The notes under the pieces: generated by a model | Seen by the model: only the letters and a program-made list of their open reading frames with translations | The model's database searches: none | What the model was told of the DNA's origin: nothing | Shown: positions 58,401 to 64,000 of the stretch, piece by piece | Layout: each line of letters begins with the position of its first letter | Position numbering within the stretch: the stretch's first letter is position 1 | DNA from: Dasyornis broadbenti | Lineage: Eukaryota > Chordata > Aves > Passeriformes > Dasyornithidae | NCBI GenBank assembly: GCA_013397935.1 | Contig: VZRN01005155.1 | Location: forward strand, 101,704-165,703 | Reading direction: 5' to 3' | Length of the DNA stretch: 64,000 nucleotides | Program-made: the position numbers and the translations under genes

Positions 58401-60970
58401 AATTTCTTAGCCCTCTTGCCTCTGCTTTGGGTAAAACCAACTTTTGTTCCAATTCTCAATTTTTTCAGCTTATATTTTAAGAAAATGGGGAGTAGGTTAT
58501 TTTCTATTGTTATTCACTTAATTATTTCTTATCAGTCATAGTGACAAGGTTGATCCAAACCAAGGGTGTAAAAATACAACAGCTTCAGTGGTTGATATTT
58601 CAACCAGTGATATTTGTTTATTAAATGAGGAATTGATGATAGGAAGCAAACTAAATTTTGCTGAGTCCTTCAGACCTAGTAGGTCTTGCACACTCTCAGT
58701 GCTACGCTCAGGGGTGCCACGAGACTGAGCCAGGTGAGCCAGTCCTGCTCCCAGGTGCCTGGCTTTATTAGATAGTGTTCCAGATATCAGCCAGAAATGC
58801 ATCCAGCTATGTTGCTTATGTTCAATTTCCACAAATTCTCTGGATTTTTTAAGTGTAGGACCTGGCCTAACAGTAGAGTAGATTTGAAATGGGTTCTCAG
58901 TGAGAGCTGCCTCAAAGTTAAAAGTGGGATTTTTATTTACTAGAAAGAACAAATTGCCCTGGTGCTTTGTTCTCTCGTGCTGAGGTGACTGAGACATCTT
59001 AAACAGAGTTTTGCCACCCCTGGAATGTCTGAGGAGTCACATATGCATGGCAGCAGCTGCTGTGACCTTCATTATGTACAGTCCATCTTTGAGCCCTGGG
59101 GTGCTGTGGGGAATAAATCCTTCCCTGGGCAGGCAGCCAGCCTCAATTTGCACTTGGGTTGGATTGTGGTGGCTTTTCTTCTCCATCCTTGGAGATAGAG
59201 CCATAGTTGGAAGTCGTCACATAATTTAACACTTGAGTGAAGTGATTTGAATCTTGTTTAGAAGCTGGTGGTTCCCCATCTCTGGGTTCAGTCTGCAACA
59301 CTGGGCGTGTAAAGTGGGGAGGCAGCTGGAACATATGGATTTATGCTGGAAAACCCAAATGTCTGCCAGTTCTGGCTTTGTGGAGGGTGCTGAGGATTGG
59401 GCTCACTTTCATAGAACCACAGGATGGTTTGTGTTGGAAGGAACCATAAAGCCCATCTTATTCCACCCCCTGCTGGGGGGCAAGGACACCACTAGACCGT
59501 GTTGCTTCAAGCCCCGTCCAGCATGGCCATGAACATTCCCAGTGTTCACAGTTTCACATCCATTTGGAAGTGAGATAAACCCATGACCTCCTGCCACAGC
59601 GCTCTCCATGATCCCCTCTGCCAAGGAGGCTGCTTTCTCCAGCGGTGCACACTTGCCCTGCTGGGAAGGACAGAAGTAGCGAACACTTTAGACAGAACGA
59701 GAATGAGATGTCCATGGTGTTACCTCCATGAGTTGGTGAGAAAGCTGCAGGAGAATGCCCTCAAAATAAAAGATCTGCTTGTAAGCCTCTTTACTCCCCA
59801 ACAGAAAATGAAAGTCAAGAGTTTGTATTTATTATCATCATTAAATATCACTTTTCTTTCAGGTATCAGCAATGCAGAAGCCCGTCAGCCAGGGAAAGCC
59901 CCAAACTTCAGTGTGAACTGGACAGTAGGAGACTCTGGTCTGGAAATCATTAATGCTACAACTGGCAAGGATGAGATGGGCCGTGCGTCGCGCCTCTGTA
60001 AGCATGCGTTCTACAGCCGCTGGATGCGCATTCACGCCAAGGTACAGCTTCCAGTAGGCCAGGCTTGCCACTTCTTAATTCTTAGTGAAACACCTGGATG
60101 TGTTTTCTGTACTCAGAAGCCACTTTCTCAGCCTGTTTTAAGCTGAGCCTGATCTTAGAACCACAGAACCATTAAGGCTAGAAAAGACCCCTTAGGATCA
60201 TCAAGTCTAACCATCAATGCAGCATCACCACCATGTTCACGTTAAACGTGTCCTCTAGCACCACATCCACACATTTTTTGAAGACTTCCAGGGATGGTGA
60301 CCCTACTACTTCCCTGGGCAGCCTGTTCCAATGCTTTACAGCCCTTTCAGTGGATTTTTTTTCCCTAATATCTAATCTAAACCTCCCCTGGTGCAACTTG
60401 AGGCCAGTTAGCTGCTGCTCCATGCAGTAATGGAAAAGAACAGTGCATTTGTTAACTTACTCTTTATTGTGGTGATGTCTGGTCCAAAATGCCTATTCCT
60501 TGGTTTATAGCTGAGTAAGCAAAGGATGATGTCTCCTTTGAGCTTGCTTTTGTATTTTAATTTTTTTTGGAAGGATAATCCCATTTTCACTGCTGAGGTT
60601 TCACTCTTTCTTCTCAGAAAGAAAAGCTACCTGAAAGCATGTCTGTGGCCTTTTGGCCTCAACATTTTGTTTGATAGATCCTTACTTTGTTTTAATATTA
60701 GCTGCTTAAATAACTCAGTCACTCTCAAACTGTTCGGCTTAATAAGGTCTTGTCTCTCTGCTTTTCTCCTTTTGTGTCTCTCATCCCCCACAGCTTTCCT
60801 CCAGCTTGCGCTCAAAGATCCTCAAGCCCAACCTGTACCATGACACCAAGCAAGGAGCCACTGAGTATCAAACTGCCAAGGAGTGTTTGTTTAAAGCATT
60901 TCTGAAGGCAGGACTTGGAGCCTGGGTGGAGAAGCCCATAGAACAAGATCAGTTTTCTCTCACAGTCTAA
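28446..60970 (+). CDS. ADARB1: ADAR2 double-stranded RNA-specific adenosine deaminase (whole gene, 9 coding exons)
   Basis: This nuclear enzyme deaminates adenosine to inosine in double-stranded RNA, including recoding sites in neuronal receptor mRNAs (family knowledge). The coding exons are 28446-28473, 34246-35177, 42793-42907, 44704-44872, 45381-45529, 46137-46305, 54359-54540, 59863-60041 and 60794-60970. They join in frame to 2100 nt (699 aa). The order is an acidic N-terminus, a basic RPKKRKK stretch near residues 65-71 (probable nuclear signal), dsRBD1 at about 77-143, dsRBD2 at about 231-297, and the deaminase from about 315 to the end. Visible catalytic elements are H393-A-E395, C450 in SPCGDARIF, C515 in MSCSDKIARW, and the base-flipping-loop glutamate E487 in ESGEGTIP. 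All are intact and one position below the human numbering I recall. The frame has no stop or frameshift. The neuron-type R-rich N-terminus of ADAR3 is absent, which favours ADARB1 over ADARB2. Confidence 0.97.
28797..28910. repeat. Purine-rich tract on + strand
   Basis: About 110 nt are dominated by A and G (for example AAAGAAAGGAGGGAGAGCAG), with only scattered pyrimidines. It is low-complexity intron sequence. Confidence 0.65.
32901..33010 (+). promoter_or_regulatory. ADARB1: Editing-complementary arm of the ADAR2 self-editing duplex
   Basis: Reading 34128-34236 in reverse complement reproduces this segment with few gaps. Shared blocks in the same order are GAGTAAC versus GGAGTAAC, GGAT-TTGTAAATG, AAAATTTA, ATTCC, CTTTGTAAC and AAGTGATGTGTGC (13 nt uninterrupted). 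The arm opposite the AA acceptor is TT at 32940-32941. In rat, ADAR2 edits its own intron within an extended distant duplex (established knowledge). I infer this segment is the bird pairing partner. Its preservation in an otherwise drifting intron supports function. Confidence 0.85.
34128..34236 (+). promoter_or_regulatory. ADARB1: Splice-site-proximal arm of the ADAR2 self-editing duplex
   Basis: This arm spans the AA cryptic acceptor and pairs with 32901-33010 across a loop of about 1.1 kb. Beside the acceptor, ACATTTACAA-type sequence at 34190-34198 pairs with TTGTAAATG at 32940-32948. G34199 faces G32939, a mismatch next to the edited adenosine. An AA at 34171-34172 and another at 34221-34222 lie 27/28 nt upstream and 23/24 nt downstream. 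From memory these match further editing positions reported in rat. Confidence 0.85.
34197..34198 (+). promoter_or_regulatory. ADARB1: AA cryptic 3' splice site, candidate self-edited adenosine
   Basis: The dinucleotide ends exactly 47 nt before the normal exon start at 34246. This is the spacing of the proximal acceptor created in rat Adar2 when the second A is deaminated to inosine and AA is read as AG. It lies inside the long duplex described separately. Editing and use in this species are inferred, not shown by the DNA. Confidence 0.85.
34199..34245 (+). other. ADARB1: 47-nt alternative exon extension (frameshifting)
   Basis: If the AA acceptor is used, these 47 nt are added to the large exon. 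The frame then leaves the ADAR2 frame after residue 9 and stops at TGA 34462-34464. The product is 97 residues with no dsRNA-binding or deaminase domain. This would reduce ADAR2 protein as its activity rises. Rat makes an equivalent short product by the same insertion. Confidence 0.8.
34246..35177 (+). CDS. ADARB1: ADARB1 large exon: both dsRNA-binding domains (residues 10-320)
   Basis: 932 nt between acceptor CACCACAG and donor GTGAGA. It encodes a serine/glycine-rich leader, a basic RKRPLEE...RPKKRKK segment, dsRBD1 at about 77-143 and dsRBD2 at about 231-297. dsRBD1 has ALMQLNEIKPGLQY and the RNA-contact helix GPTKKKAKLHAAEKAL. dsRBD2 has MILNELRPGLKYEF and GRNKKLAKARAAQSAL. Both KKxAK motifs are intact. 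The linker between them is serine/proline-rich and differs most from the mammalian sequence I recall. The exon ends in phase 0 after LHLPQ and is more GC-rich than its introns. Confidence 0.97.
37662..38110 (-). mobile_element. CR1 LINE 3' fragment (antisense, long)
   Basis: Starts AATCATAGAATCACAGAATGG, the reverse-complement tail. It continues through GGTTGCTCCAAGCCCC, CTTCCAGGGATGGGGCAG, AAGAATTTCTTCCCAATATC and CCCTTCAGGCACTGGAAGG. It is a long copy in opposite orientation to the gene, and can pair with + strand CR1 copies in neighbouring introns. Confidence 0.93.
39721..39745. repeat. Inverted repeat, 10-bp arms
   Basis: ACCCAGGCCA at 39721-39730 is the exact reverse complement of TGGCCTGGGT at 39736-39745, with loop GTCAG. 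It is a small hairpin and may be chance. Confidence 0.7.
40073..40133. repeat. Homopolymer block with ambiguous base
   Basis: A long T run is followed by CCCGGGG, another T run, an A run and one N at 40133. It looks like an unreliable consensus over a homopolymer, so its length and sequence should not be trusted. Confidence 0.9.
40687..40770 (-). mobile_element. CR1 LINE tail (antisense, short)
   Basis: ACATAGAATCATACCATAG followed by TTTAGGTTGGAAGTGACC is the reverse-complement CR1 3' end. It is diverged, and the right edge is uncertain. Confidence 0.75.
41717..41865 (-). mobile_element. CR1 LINE 3' fragment (antisense)
   Basis: TATGGTTTGGGTTGGAAGGG, CTCCCTGCCATGGGCAGG, ACTAGACCAAGTTGCCCC and GTGAACACTTCCAAGGATG occur in the antisense order of a CR1 3' end. 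It is the nearest antisense CR1 upstream of the four catalytic exons. Confidence 0.92.
42793..42907 (+). CDS. ADARB1: ADARB1 coding exon: start of deaminase domain (residues 321-359)
   Basis: 115 nt, with acceptor GTCCTACAG and donor GTAAAT. It encodes VLADAVARLVVDKFSDL and the SPHARRKVLAGIVMTTG segment that opens the deaminase fold. It enters in phase 0 and leaves in phase 1. Confidence 0.96.
42908..44703 (+). other. ADARB1: Intron between deaminase exons
   Basis: 1.8 kb, with GTAAAT donor and TTTTGTTTTGCAG acceptor. No repeat family is recognised. A small 8-bp inverted repeat (GTGGTTCT/AGAACCAC) lies near 44496-44513. Open frames are intronic. Confidence 0.9.
44704..44872 (+). CDS. ADARB1: ADARB1 coding exon with catalytic HAE (residues 359-415)
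   Basis: 169 nt. It encodes STGTKCINGEYMSDRG and then NDCHAEI, where H393 is a zinc ligand and E395 is the proton-shuttling glutamate (codons at 44805-44813). The acceptor is TTTTGCAG and the donor is GTAAGC at 44873. The next codon is split 2+1 with the following exon. No cassette exon of the primate Alu type is seen downstream. Confidence 0.97.
44873..45380 (+). other. ADARB1: Short intron
   Basis: 508 nt, with GTAAGC donor and CTTCTCTGTTTCAG acceptor. No element is recognised. Confidence 0.92.
45381..45529 (+). CDS. ADARB1: ADARB1 coding exon with first zinc cysteine (residues 415-465)
   Basis: 149 nt. It encodes SNKEDQQKSIFIRLEQGG, then LKENVQFHLYISTSPCGDAR and IFSPHEAAQE. C450 (codon 45484-45486) is a zinc ligand. 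The donor GTATGA at 45530 is weak (AGG then GTATGA), but it is the only site that keeps the frame with 46137. The segment around IFIRLEQGG differs from the human ADAR2 I recall (IFQKSERGG) and is nearer the ADAR3 version. Confidence 0.95.
45530..46136 (+). other. ADARB1: Short intron
   Basis: 607 nt, with GTATGA donor and GTTTTTGTCCTTCAG acceptor. No repeat is recognised. Confidence 0.92.
46137..46305 (+). CDS. ADARB1: ADARB1 coding exon with base-flipping loop and second zinc cysteine (residues 465-521)
   Basis: 169 nt. It encodes DRHPNRKARGQLRTKIESG and the loop ESGEGTIPVRS, in which E487 corresponds to human E488. It continues with IQTWDGVLQGERLLTMSCSD, where C515 is a zinc ligand. The exon is strongly conserved. 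The donor is GTGAGA at 46306. Confidence 0.97.
46360..46618 (+). mobile_element. CR1 LINE 3' fragment
   Basis: Begins about 55 bp after the upstream exon. It has GGACAAGGGGGAATGG, ACAGATTGCCCAGAGAAGC, CCATCCCTGGAAGTGTTC, GAGCAACCTGGGATAGTGG and CCTTCCAACCCAAACCATC. An antisense open frame over this area is an artefact of the repeat and exon. Confidence 0.93.
46980..47115 (+). mobile_element. CR1 LINE 3' fragment
   Basis: GTTGGAAATGTTCAGTCAGG, CAGCCTGGTCTAGTGAAAG and CCCTTCCAACCCAAACCG identify another truncated CR1 3' end. Confidence 0.88.
48220..48228. other. Assembly gap (9 N) after poly-T
   Basis: Nine N directly follow a run of T, so the sequence across this point is unresolved. Confidence 0.97.
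51605..52003 (+). mobile_element. CR1 LINE 3' fragment (long)
   Basis: Includes the ORF2 end (AGGGAGAGGTTGAGGAAGC, CAGCCTGGAGAAGAGGAGG, TGACAAGGGACAGGACCAG) and the 3' tail GTGATTCTGTGATTC. Its frames are LINE remnants. Confidence 0.93.
52102..52130. repeat. Perfect hairpin, 13-bp arms, 3-nt loop
   Basis: TTAAAGCTAGTTT at 52102-52114 is the exact reverse complement of 52118-52130 around TCC. It is AT-rich and palindromic. Confidence 0.85.
53325..53445 (+). mobile_element. CR1 LINE 3' fragment
   Basis: GGAGCAACCTGGTCTAGTTG, GGTGTCCATGCTCATGGCAG and CCTACCCAAACCATTCTGGG mark a truncated CR1 3' end. Confidence 0.88.
54317..54348. repeat. (TTTTG)n stretch in the polypyrimidine tract
   Basis: Several TTTTG units lie directly before TTTCCCTCCCTCTTAG, the acceptor of the exon at 54359. 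They are part of that splice site's pyrimidine-rich tract. Confidence 0.85.
54359..54540 (+). CDS. ADARB1: ADARB1 coding exon (residues 521-582), GC donor
   Basis: 182 nt. It encodes WNVLGIQGALLSLFVEPIYF, then SSIILGSLYHGDHLSRAVYQ and LPPLYTLNRPLLSG. The next exon starts GTATCAGCAATGC and needs one G in phase 1 before it. That places the exon end at 54540, followed by GCAAGT, a GC-type donor with otherwise perfect consensus. A GT two codons later (54546) would put the frame out, so it is rejected. Confidence 0.95.
56153..56255 (-). mobile_element. CR1 LINE 3' fragment (antisense, different subfamily)
   Basis: AATCATAGAATCATTAAGG, AAAGACCCCCAAGATCATC and CCAGCCATTAACCAGCAC are the antisense tail of a second CR1 subfamily, shared with the copy at 60153. 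Confidence 0.85.
57551..57595. repeat. Poly-T/poly-C block with N
   Basis: Two T runs around one N at 57566 are followed by a long C run. It resembles a sequencing artefact over a homopolymer. Confidence 0.9.
59410..59565 (-). mobile_element. CR1 LINE 3' fragment (antisense)
   Basis: CATAGAACCACAGGATGG, TTTGTGTTGGAAGGAACC, ACACCACTAGACCGTGTTGC and CAAGCCCCGTCCAGCATGG mark the reverse-complement CR1 end. It lies about 300 bp before the exon at 59863. Confidence 0.9.
59863..60041 (+). CDS. ADARB1: ADARB1 coding exon (residues 582-641)
   Basis: 179 nt, with acceptor CTTTTCTTTCAG and donor GTACAG at 60042. It encodes ISNAEARQPGKAPNFSVNW, TVGDSGLEIINATTGKDEMG and RASRLCKHAFYSRWMRIHAK. It is very close to the mammalian protein and ends in phase 0. 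Reading through the intron would stay open to a stop at 60144-60146, so a retained-intron form would lose the final 58 residues. Confidence 0.96.
60042..60793 (+). other. ADARB1: Last intron
   Basis: 752 nt, with GTACAG donor and TCATCCCCCACAG acceptor. A CR1 fragment occupies about a third of it. Confidence 0.92.
60153..60425 (-). mobile_element. CR1 LINE 3' fragment (antisense) in the last intron
   Basis: CTTAGAACCACAGAACCATT, GATCATCAAGTCTAACCATC, TCCAGGGATGGTGACCC and CTGGGCAGCCTGTTCCAATG read as the antisense of a CR1 3' region. The open frames on both strands here come from it. Confidence 0.92.
60794..60970 (+). CDS. ADARB1: ADARB1 terminal coding exon (residues 642-699 and stop)
   Basis: It encodes LSSSLRSKILKPNLYHDTK, then FKAFLKAGLGAWVEKP and IEQDQFSLTV, ending TAA at 60968-60970. 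The C-terminal lysines and tryptophan that help hold inositol hexakisphosphate in ADAR2 (family knowledge) fall in this part, and LGAWVEKP is intact. The start of the exon is one residue shorter than the human form I recall, and the last residue is V rather than P. Confidence 0.97.
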   Translation, partial: LSSSLRSKILKPNLYHDTKQGATEYQTAKECLFKAFLKAGLGAWVEKPIEQDQFSLTV

Positions 60971-63240
60971 TTCACAAACTGCACATCACTTTGGAAAGGG
61001 AGTTGTTCTGGAAATTCATGGTGTCCAGCAATGCTTTCTGGCATCTCCACAGCCATCAAAACATCTTTCTGCTCTATGGAGTTGGGTTTCTTTGTTTTTT
61101 GTTTTGCTTTTTTTTTTTTTTTTTGAAACTTCACAGTAACTGTTTCTGTTTTGCTTAAATATTGAAACTCGATGATCTGACACATAATTGTGTATTTTGT
61201 TATAGGAAAGTAATTTCTGGTATATTTCTAGAAATGCTTTTGCTGTAGAGAACTTGCAGTAAGGCTGTCCTTACTGTATACAATGACTCATTTTTTCTGG
61301 GTTAAAATAATTTCTTTTTTTAATTCAATGTCATCAAGTGCATGAAGAAATTAAAAATTTCTCTAGGTTTTACACCACACTTTTAGGAAGTAGTCTAATT
61401 TTTTAAAAAGAAAATAGGTGACAAAGCTGATTCTACTCCTCTGTTAACTTGTTTTTCAACTGCAGATATTTTTAGCACATAGACCACAGAGCCAGAATGG
61501 AACCTGGACAGCTAGTTTTTTTCCCAATTCCTTGCTCTTTAAAACCAGCTGCTGAAAATGTCAAGTCTTTGATATATGTATTTATTAGTCTGTGACCCAG
61601 TTTTTAACCTGCAGCCTTTTATTCTGTTTTTAAAAATACATTTACCTCCCATTTACACCCATTGTGAAATCTTCATCTTTTTACCACTGTAAACTGGAAA
61701 CAGCAAAACAATTATTTGTAAGTTAAGACGTTTAGTGTATAATGTGCAGAAGCCTGTTTAGAAGTAGGCGATTTGTATATCCCAGGAACTCATCCAAATA
61801 CAGTCTTAACTGTAACAGCAATGTGACAGCTTTAAGAAAATCTGCTCATTTTAAGGGCACCAAGCCTGAGTTGCCAAAACTAGTCACTTGTTTGGTATTA
61901 ATTGCTCTCCTCTCAAAGCTTTTGTAACAGAGAAACCAGCTGTTAAAACTTGTTTGCTGTGAGTTATATCTGCTTTCACCCAAGCTGTTGTGTCTGAGAT
62001 TCTATTGCCTTTGGACTTTACGTGTGTGATGGCTTCATGAAGCTAATTAGGCAAGTTGGTCTCAAATGTGTGTCCATCTGTTTTGAATATTCCTTTAAAA
62101 AGTGTTTTTCCTGAAGGTGTGGATACTTCTGCTTTATGGAAAAATGTAAGATGGTAACGAGGTATTGAGGTGTGTTCAATTAACTGCTGTATAGAAGAAG
62201 TACCTCAGCCCCAACACCTCTGAGGTCAGCAAGACCTTGGGGTATTAGAGACTTTGGTGTAAACCCACTTCTAGCCAATCATGAATGCCAAGGCATTTCT
62301 GCTCAATTAGGAACCTATTCTCAGCTTCAAAACCTGATCAGACCTGAAAATCACTTGTGTATTAGTTGAAGTCTCTGGGTTCATGTCTTGGGAGGAAGAC
62401 ACTGAGGTGCAAACAGTGTACATTTGGGTGGTACTATGGTTAATAGCAAGCATTGCTCTGGGAACGCAAAAGACCAAGGATTCCCCTCAGGAAATTGATG
62501 CTTCCAGAGGTTACTGCCTTTTCCAGATGCCAGGGGAAGAAACTGCAATAGACAGGATGGGTTAATTCACCTTCGTGGTGGCTTCAGTCACCCTATCAGT
62601 GTCTCATTAAAGCGGAGAGCACTCCTGTGGCCTCTGCAGGCCCAACAGGTCTCTTGGAGTCATCATCTAATTGAGGTGTAGACTGACCTCTTCCAAAACA
62701 AAACCAAAAAGGAATTCAGTTGTACATGGTCATATTTTGCAAGCACTGGGACACAGCCTTTGGAATTGACCTGGTCTTGGTCACATTGCAGAAATTCTGT
62801 TTGGGGCTGTAGTTGAATGTGTGAACATGTTTCTGAAGGGTTGAGGAAAAGCTGGTCCTGCTGTGTCTGTTTTCTTGAAGTCATTACTGCTCATAGGTGA
62901 AATTCACAATTTTAAGGGACTCATTCAAAAGTTGGTGTCTCTCTGAATTTTTTTGAGGACTAGGAAAGTAGTAGCTCAAACTATTTTTTTTAATGAAGTA
63001 AAAATATGAACAAAATATTTAAGTACTATTATAGTTTTTTAGCTGTTGAAATGAACTATTAACATAAAACTGTAAAGGAAATATGTTCCATGCCAAAACC
63101 TATTGATGAAGGAGTGGTGTCAGGTTATTTATGAGGAATGAGTTCTCTTGTTTGTTATTCTGGGATTTTAAAAGAAGATTTCCAGGATTATGTGCAATCC
63201 GTATCTGTCTTATGGGAGTCAATAAAATATTGCTTGGCTT
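60971..63240 (+). other. ADARB1: ADARB1 3'UTR
   Basis: This is AT-rich untranslated sequence after the stop. It has T-rich and AT-rich segments and no CR1. The end is placed just after the AATAAA at 63221-63226. An ATTAAA near 61350 could serve a shorter form. The exact cleavage point is inferred. Confidence 0.7.
63221..63226 (+). terminator. ADARB1: Poly(A) signal AATAAA
   Basis: AATAAA is followed 25-35 nt later by a T/GT-rich stretch (TTGTTCCTTTTTGTG), the normal layout of a vertebrate cleavage site. It is the only AATAAA I found between the stop codon and 63240. Confidence 0.7.
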
Positions 63241-64000
63241 CCTTCAATCCCTTGTTCCTTTTTGTGCAGTTCACACATGGAAGGAAGTAGGGAGAGTTCC
63301 CTGGAAATCACCATCATGGAGCAAGGAGGGATAGCGATGTCTGTTATCTCAAGTGACTACAATAGAGAACACATCTCAGCCTCTGGCAGCTGCCAAATTT
63401 TGTAGGAGACCAGCATTTGGAGGCTGAGGGCTCTGAAAAGCCTGGGCTGAGTGTGTGGGAGCTAACCTGCACAGAGAAATTGTACTGATGCTCTGGGAGC
63501 TGCTTCTATCCTTTTACTTATTTTTTTCCCTTATATTTGATTGAATATTTATGTAATTATTTTGATTGAATCTGTATATAATTGTGTTTGCCTCAGGATC
63601 TTCACAGGAGTAACAACTTTAATGTTGGTGGATACTTGAATTTAAGGCGTTTTTTTCTCCAGATGGCAGTCTGGCTGTAGTAAAGTTTTGTAGGTTAGGT
63701 AAATAGATAATTTTAAACATAGATGTTTTATATATATATATAAAATATATGTTCTGCAGGATCATTTAAAGAAAATCTAGGCCCAAAAGGTTAGCACTTG
63801 AAATCTTGCTGATAGCTGTACTCAGGACCTGGTAATAACTGTAGATTACTTCCTACTGGTTGTATGAGTATATCGTGTAGGAGCTTGTTGGCAGCTGGGT
63901 TGTCCCAGCTCTCCCCCTGGAACAGCTGGTGATGGGAACAGTAACTCTGCTGTCTTAGGGATGCACAGCAGTGGGGTTTCTGAACAGCTGACAATTCTCA
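63241..64000. other. 3' flanking non-coding sequence
   Basis: Nothing coding is recognised. A TATATATATATA stretch lies at about 63729-63750. Confidence 0.6.

Larger units (their letters stand above)
54541..59862 (+). other. ADARB1: GC-AG intron
   Basis: 5.3 kb, beginning GCAAGT and ending CTTTTCTTTCAG. It contains two antisense CR1 fragments and an unresolved T/C homopolymer block at 57551-57595 with one N. Other sequence is unremarkable. Confidence 0.9.

Noticed and set aside
58536..58997. 153-codon open frame on the - strand inside the GC-AG intron
   Set aside because: No known domain, no splice context and no codon bias typical of a gene. It looks like a chance frame.
60042..60146. Read-through of exon 59863-60041 into the intron as an alternative C-terminus
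   Set aside because: The frame happens to stay open for 34 codons, but a normal donor and a conserved downstream exon exist. There is no poly(A) signal directly after the stop.

Overview
This is a vertebrate nuclear, and specifically avian, genomic window. The evidence for a bird is about twenty CR1 LINE fragments with the typical 3' tail, a solo LTR of the kind abundant in songbirds, and compact introns without SINEs of mammalian type. A songbird is the most likely source, but the sequence alone does not name the species. I see one gene with confidence: ADARB1 (ADAR2), the double-stranded-RNA adenosine deaminase, on the + strand. Its whole coding sequence is present in nine coding exons between 28446 and 60970. 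Joined, they give 2100 nt, or 699 residues plus stop. I recall the human short form as 701.

Layout. 1-380 is a CpG-rich block that could hold the promoter and first non-coding exon. 381-19130 is a long non-coding stretch, probably the first intron, with CR1 fragments and several hairpins. 19131-19167 is a probable 37-nt 5'UTR exon with an in-frame stop. 19568-20519 is a solo LTR with a 5-bp target duplication and an assembly gap inside it. 27440-28190 is a decayed CR1 reverse-transcriptase fragment. 28399-28473 is the start-codon exon. 34246-35177 is the large exon with both dsRNA-binding domains. 42793-46305 holds four exons that supply the zinc ligands and catalytic glutamate. 54359-54540, 59863-60041 and 60794-60970 complete the deaminase domain. 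The 3'UTR probably ends just after an AATAAA at 63221.

The most interesting part is the intron at 28474-34245. Exactly 47 nt upstream of the large coding exon is an AA dinucleotide (34197-34198), placed as the self-edited cryptic acceptor known from rat Adar2. About 1.1 kb further upstream, 32901-33010 is a long imperfect reverse complement of 34128-34236. The intron can therefore fold into a duplex that puts this AA in double-stranded RNA. I read this as the ADAR2 auto-editing feedback element preserved in a bird, with the pairing partner identified from sequence. Use of the edited acceptor would shift the frame and yield a 97-residue product lacking both dsRNA-binding domains and the deaminase.

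Other points of note are a GC-AG intron at 54541-59862, inverted CR1 pairs flanking the catalytic exons, and several near-perfect short palindromes in the introns. No second gene, tRNA, rRNA or CRISPR array was recognised. The other open reading frames lie in introns, CR1 copies or antisense to exons.
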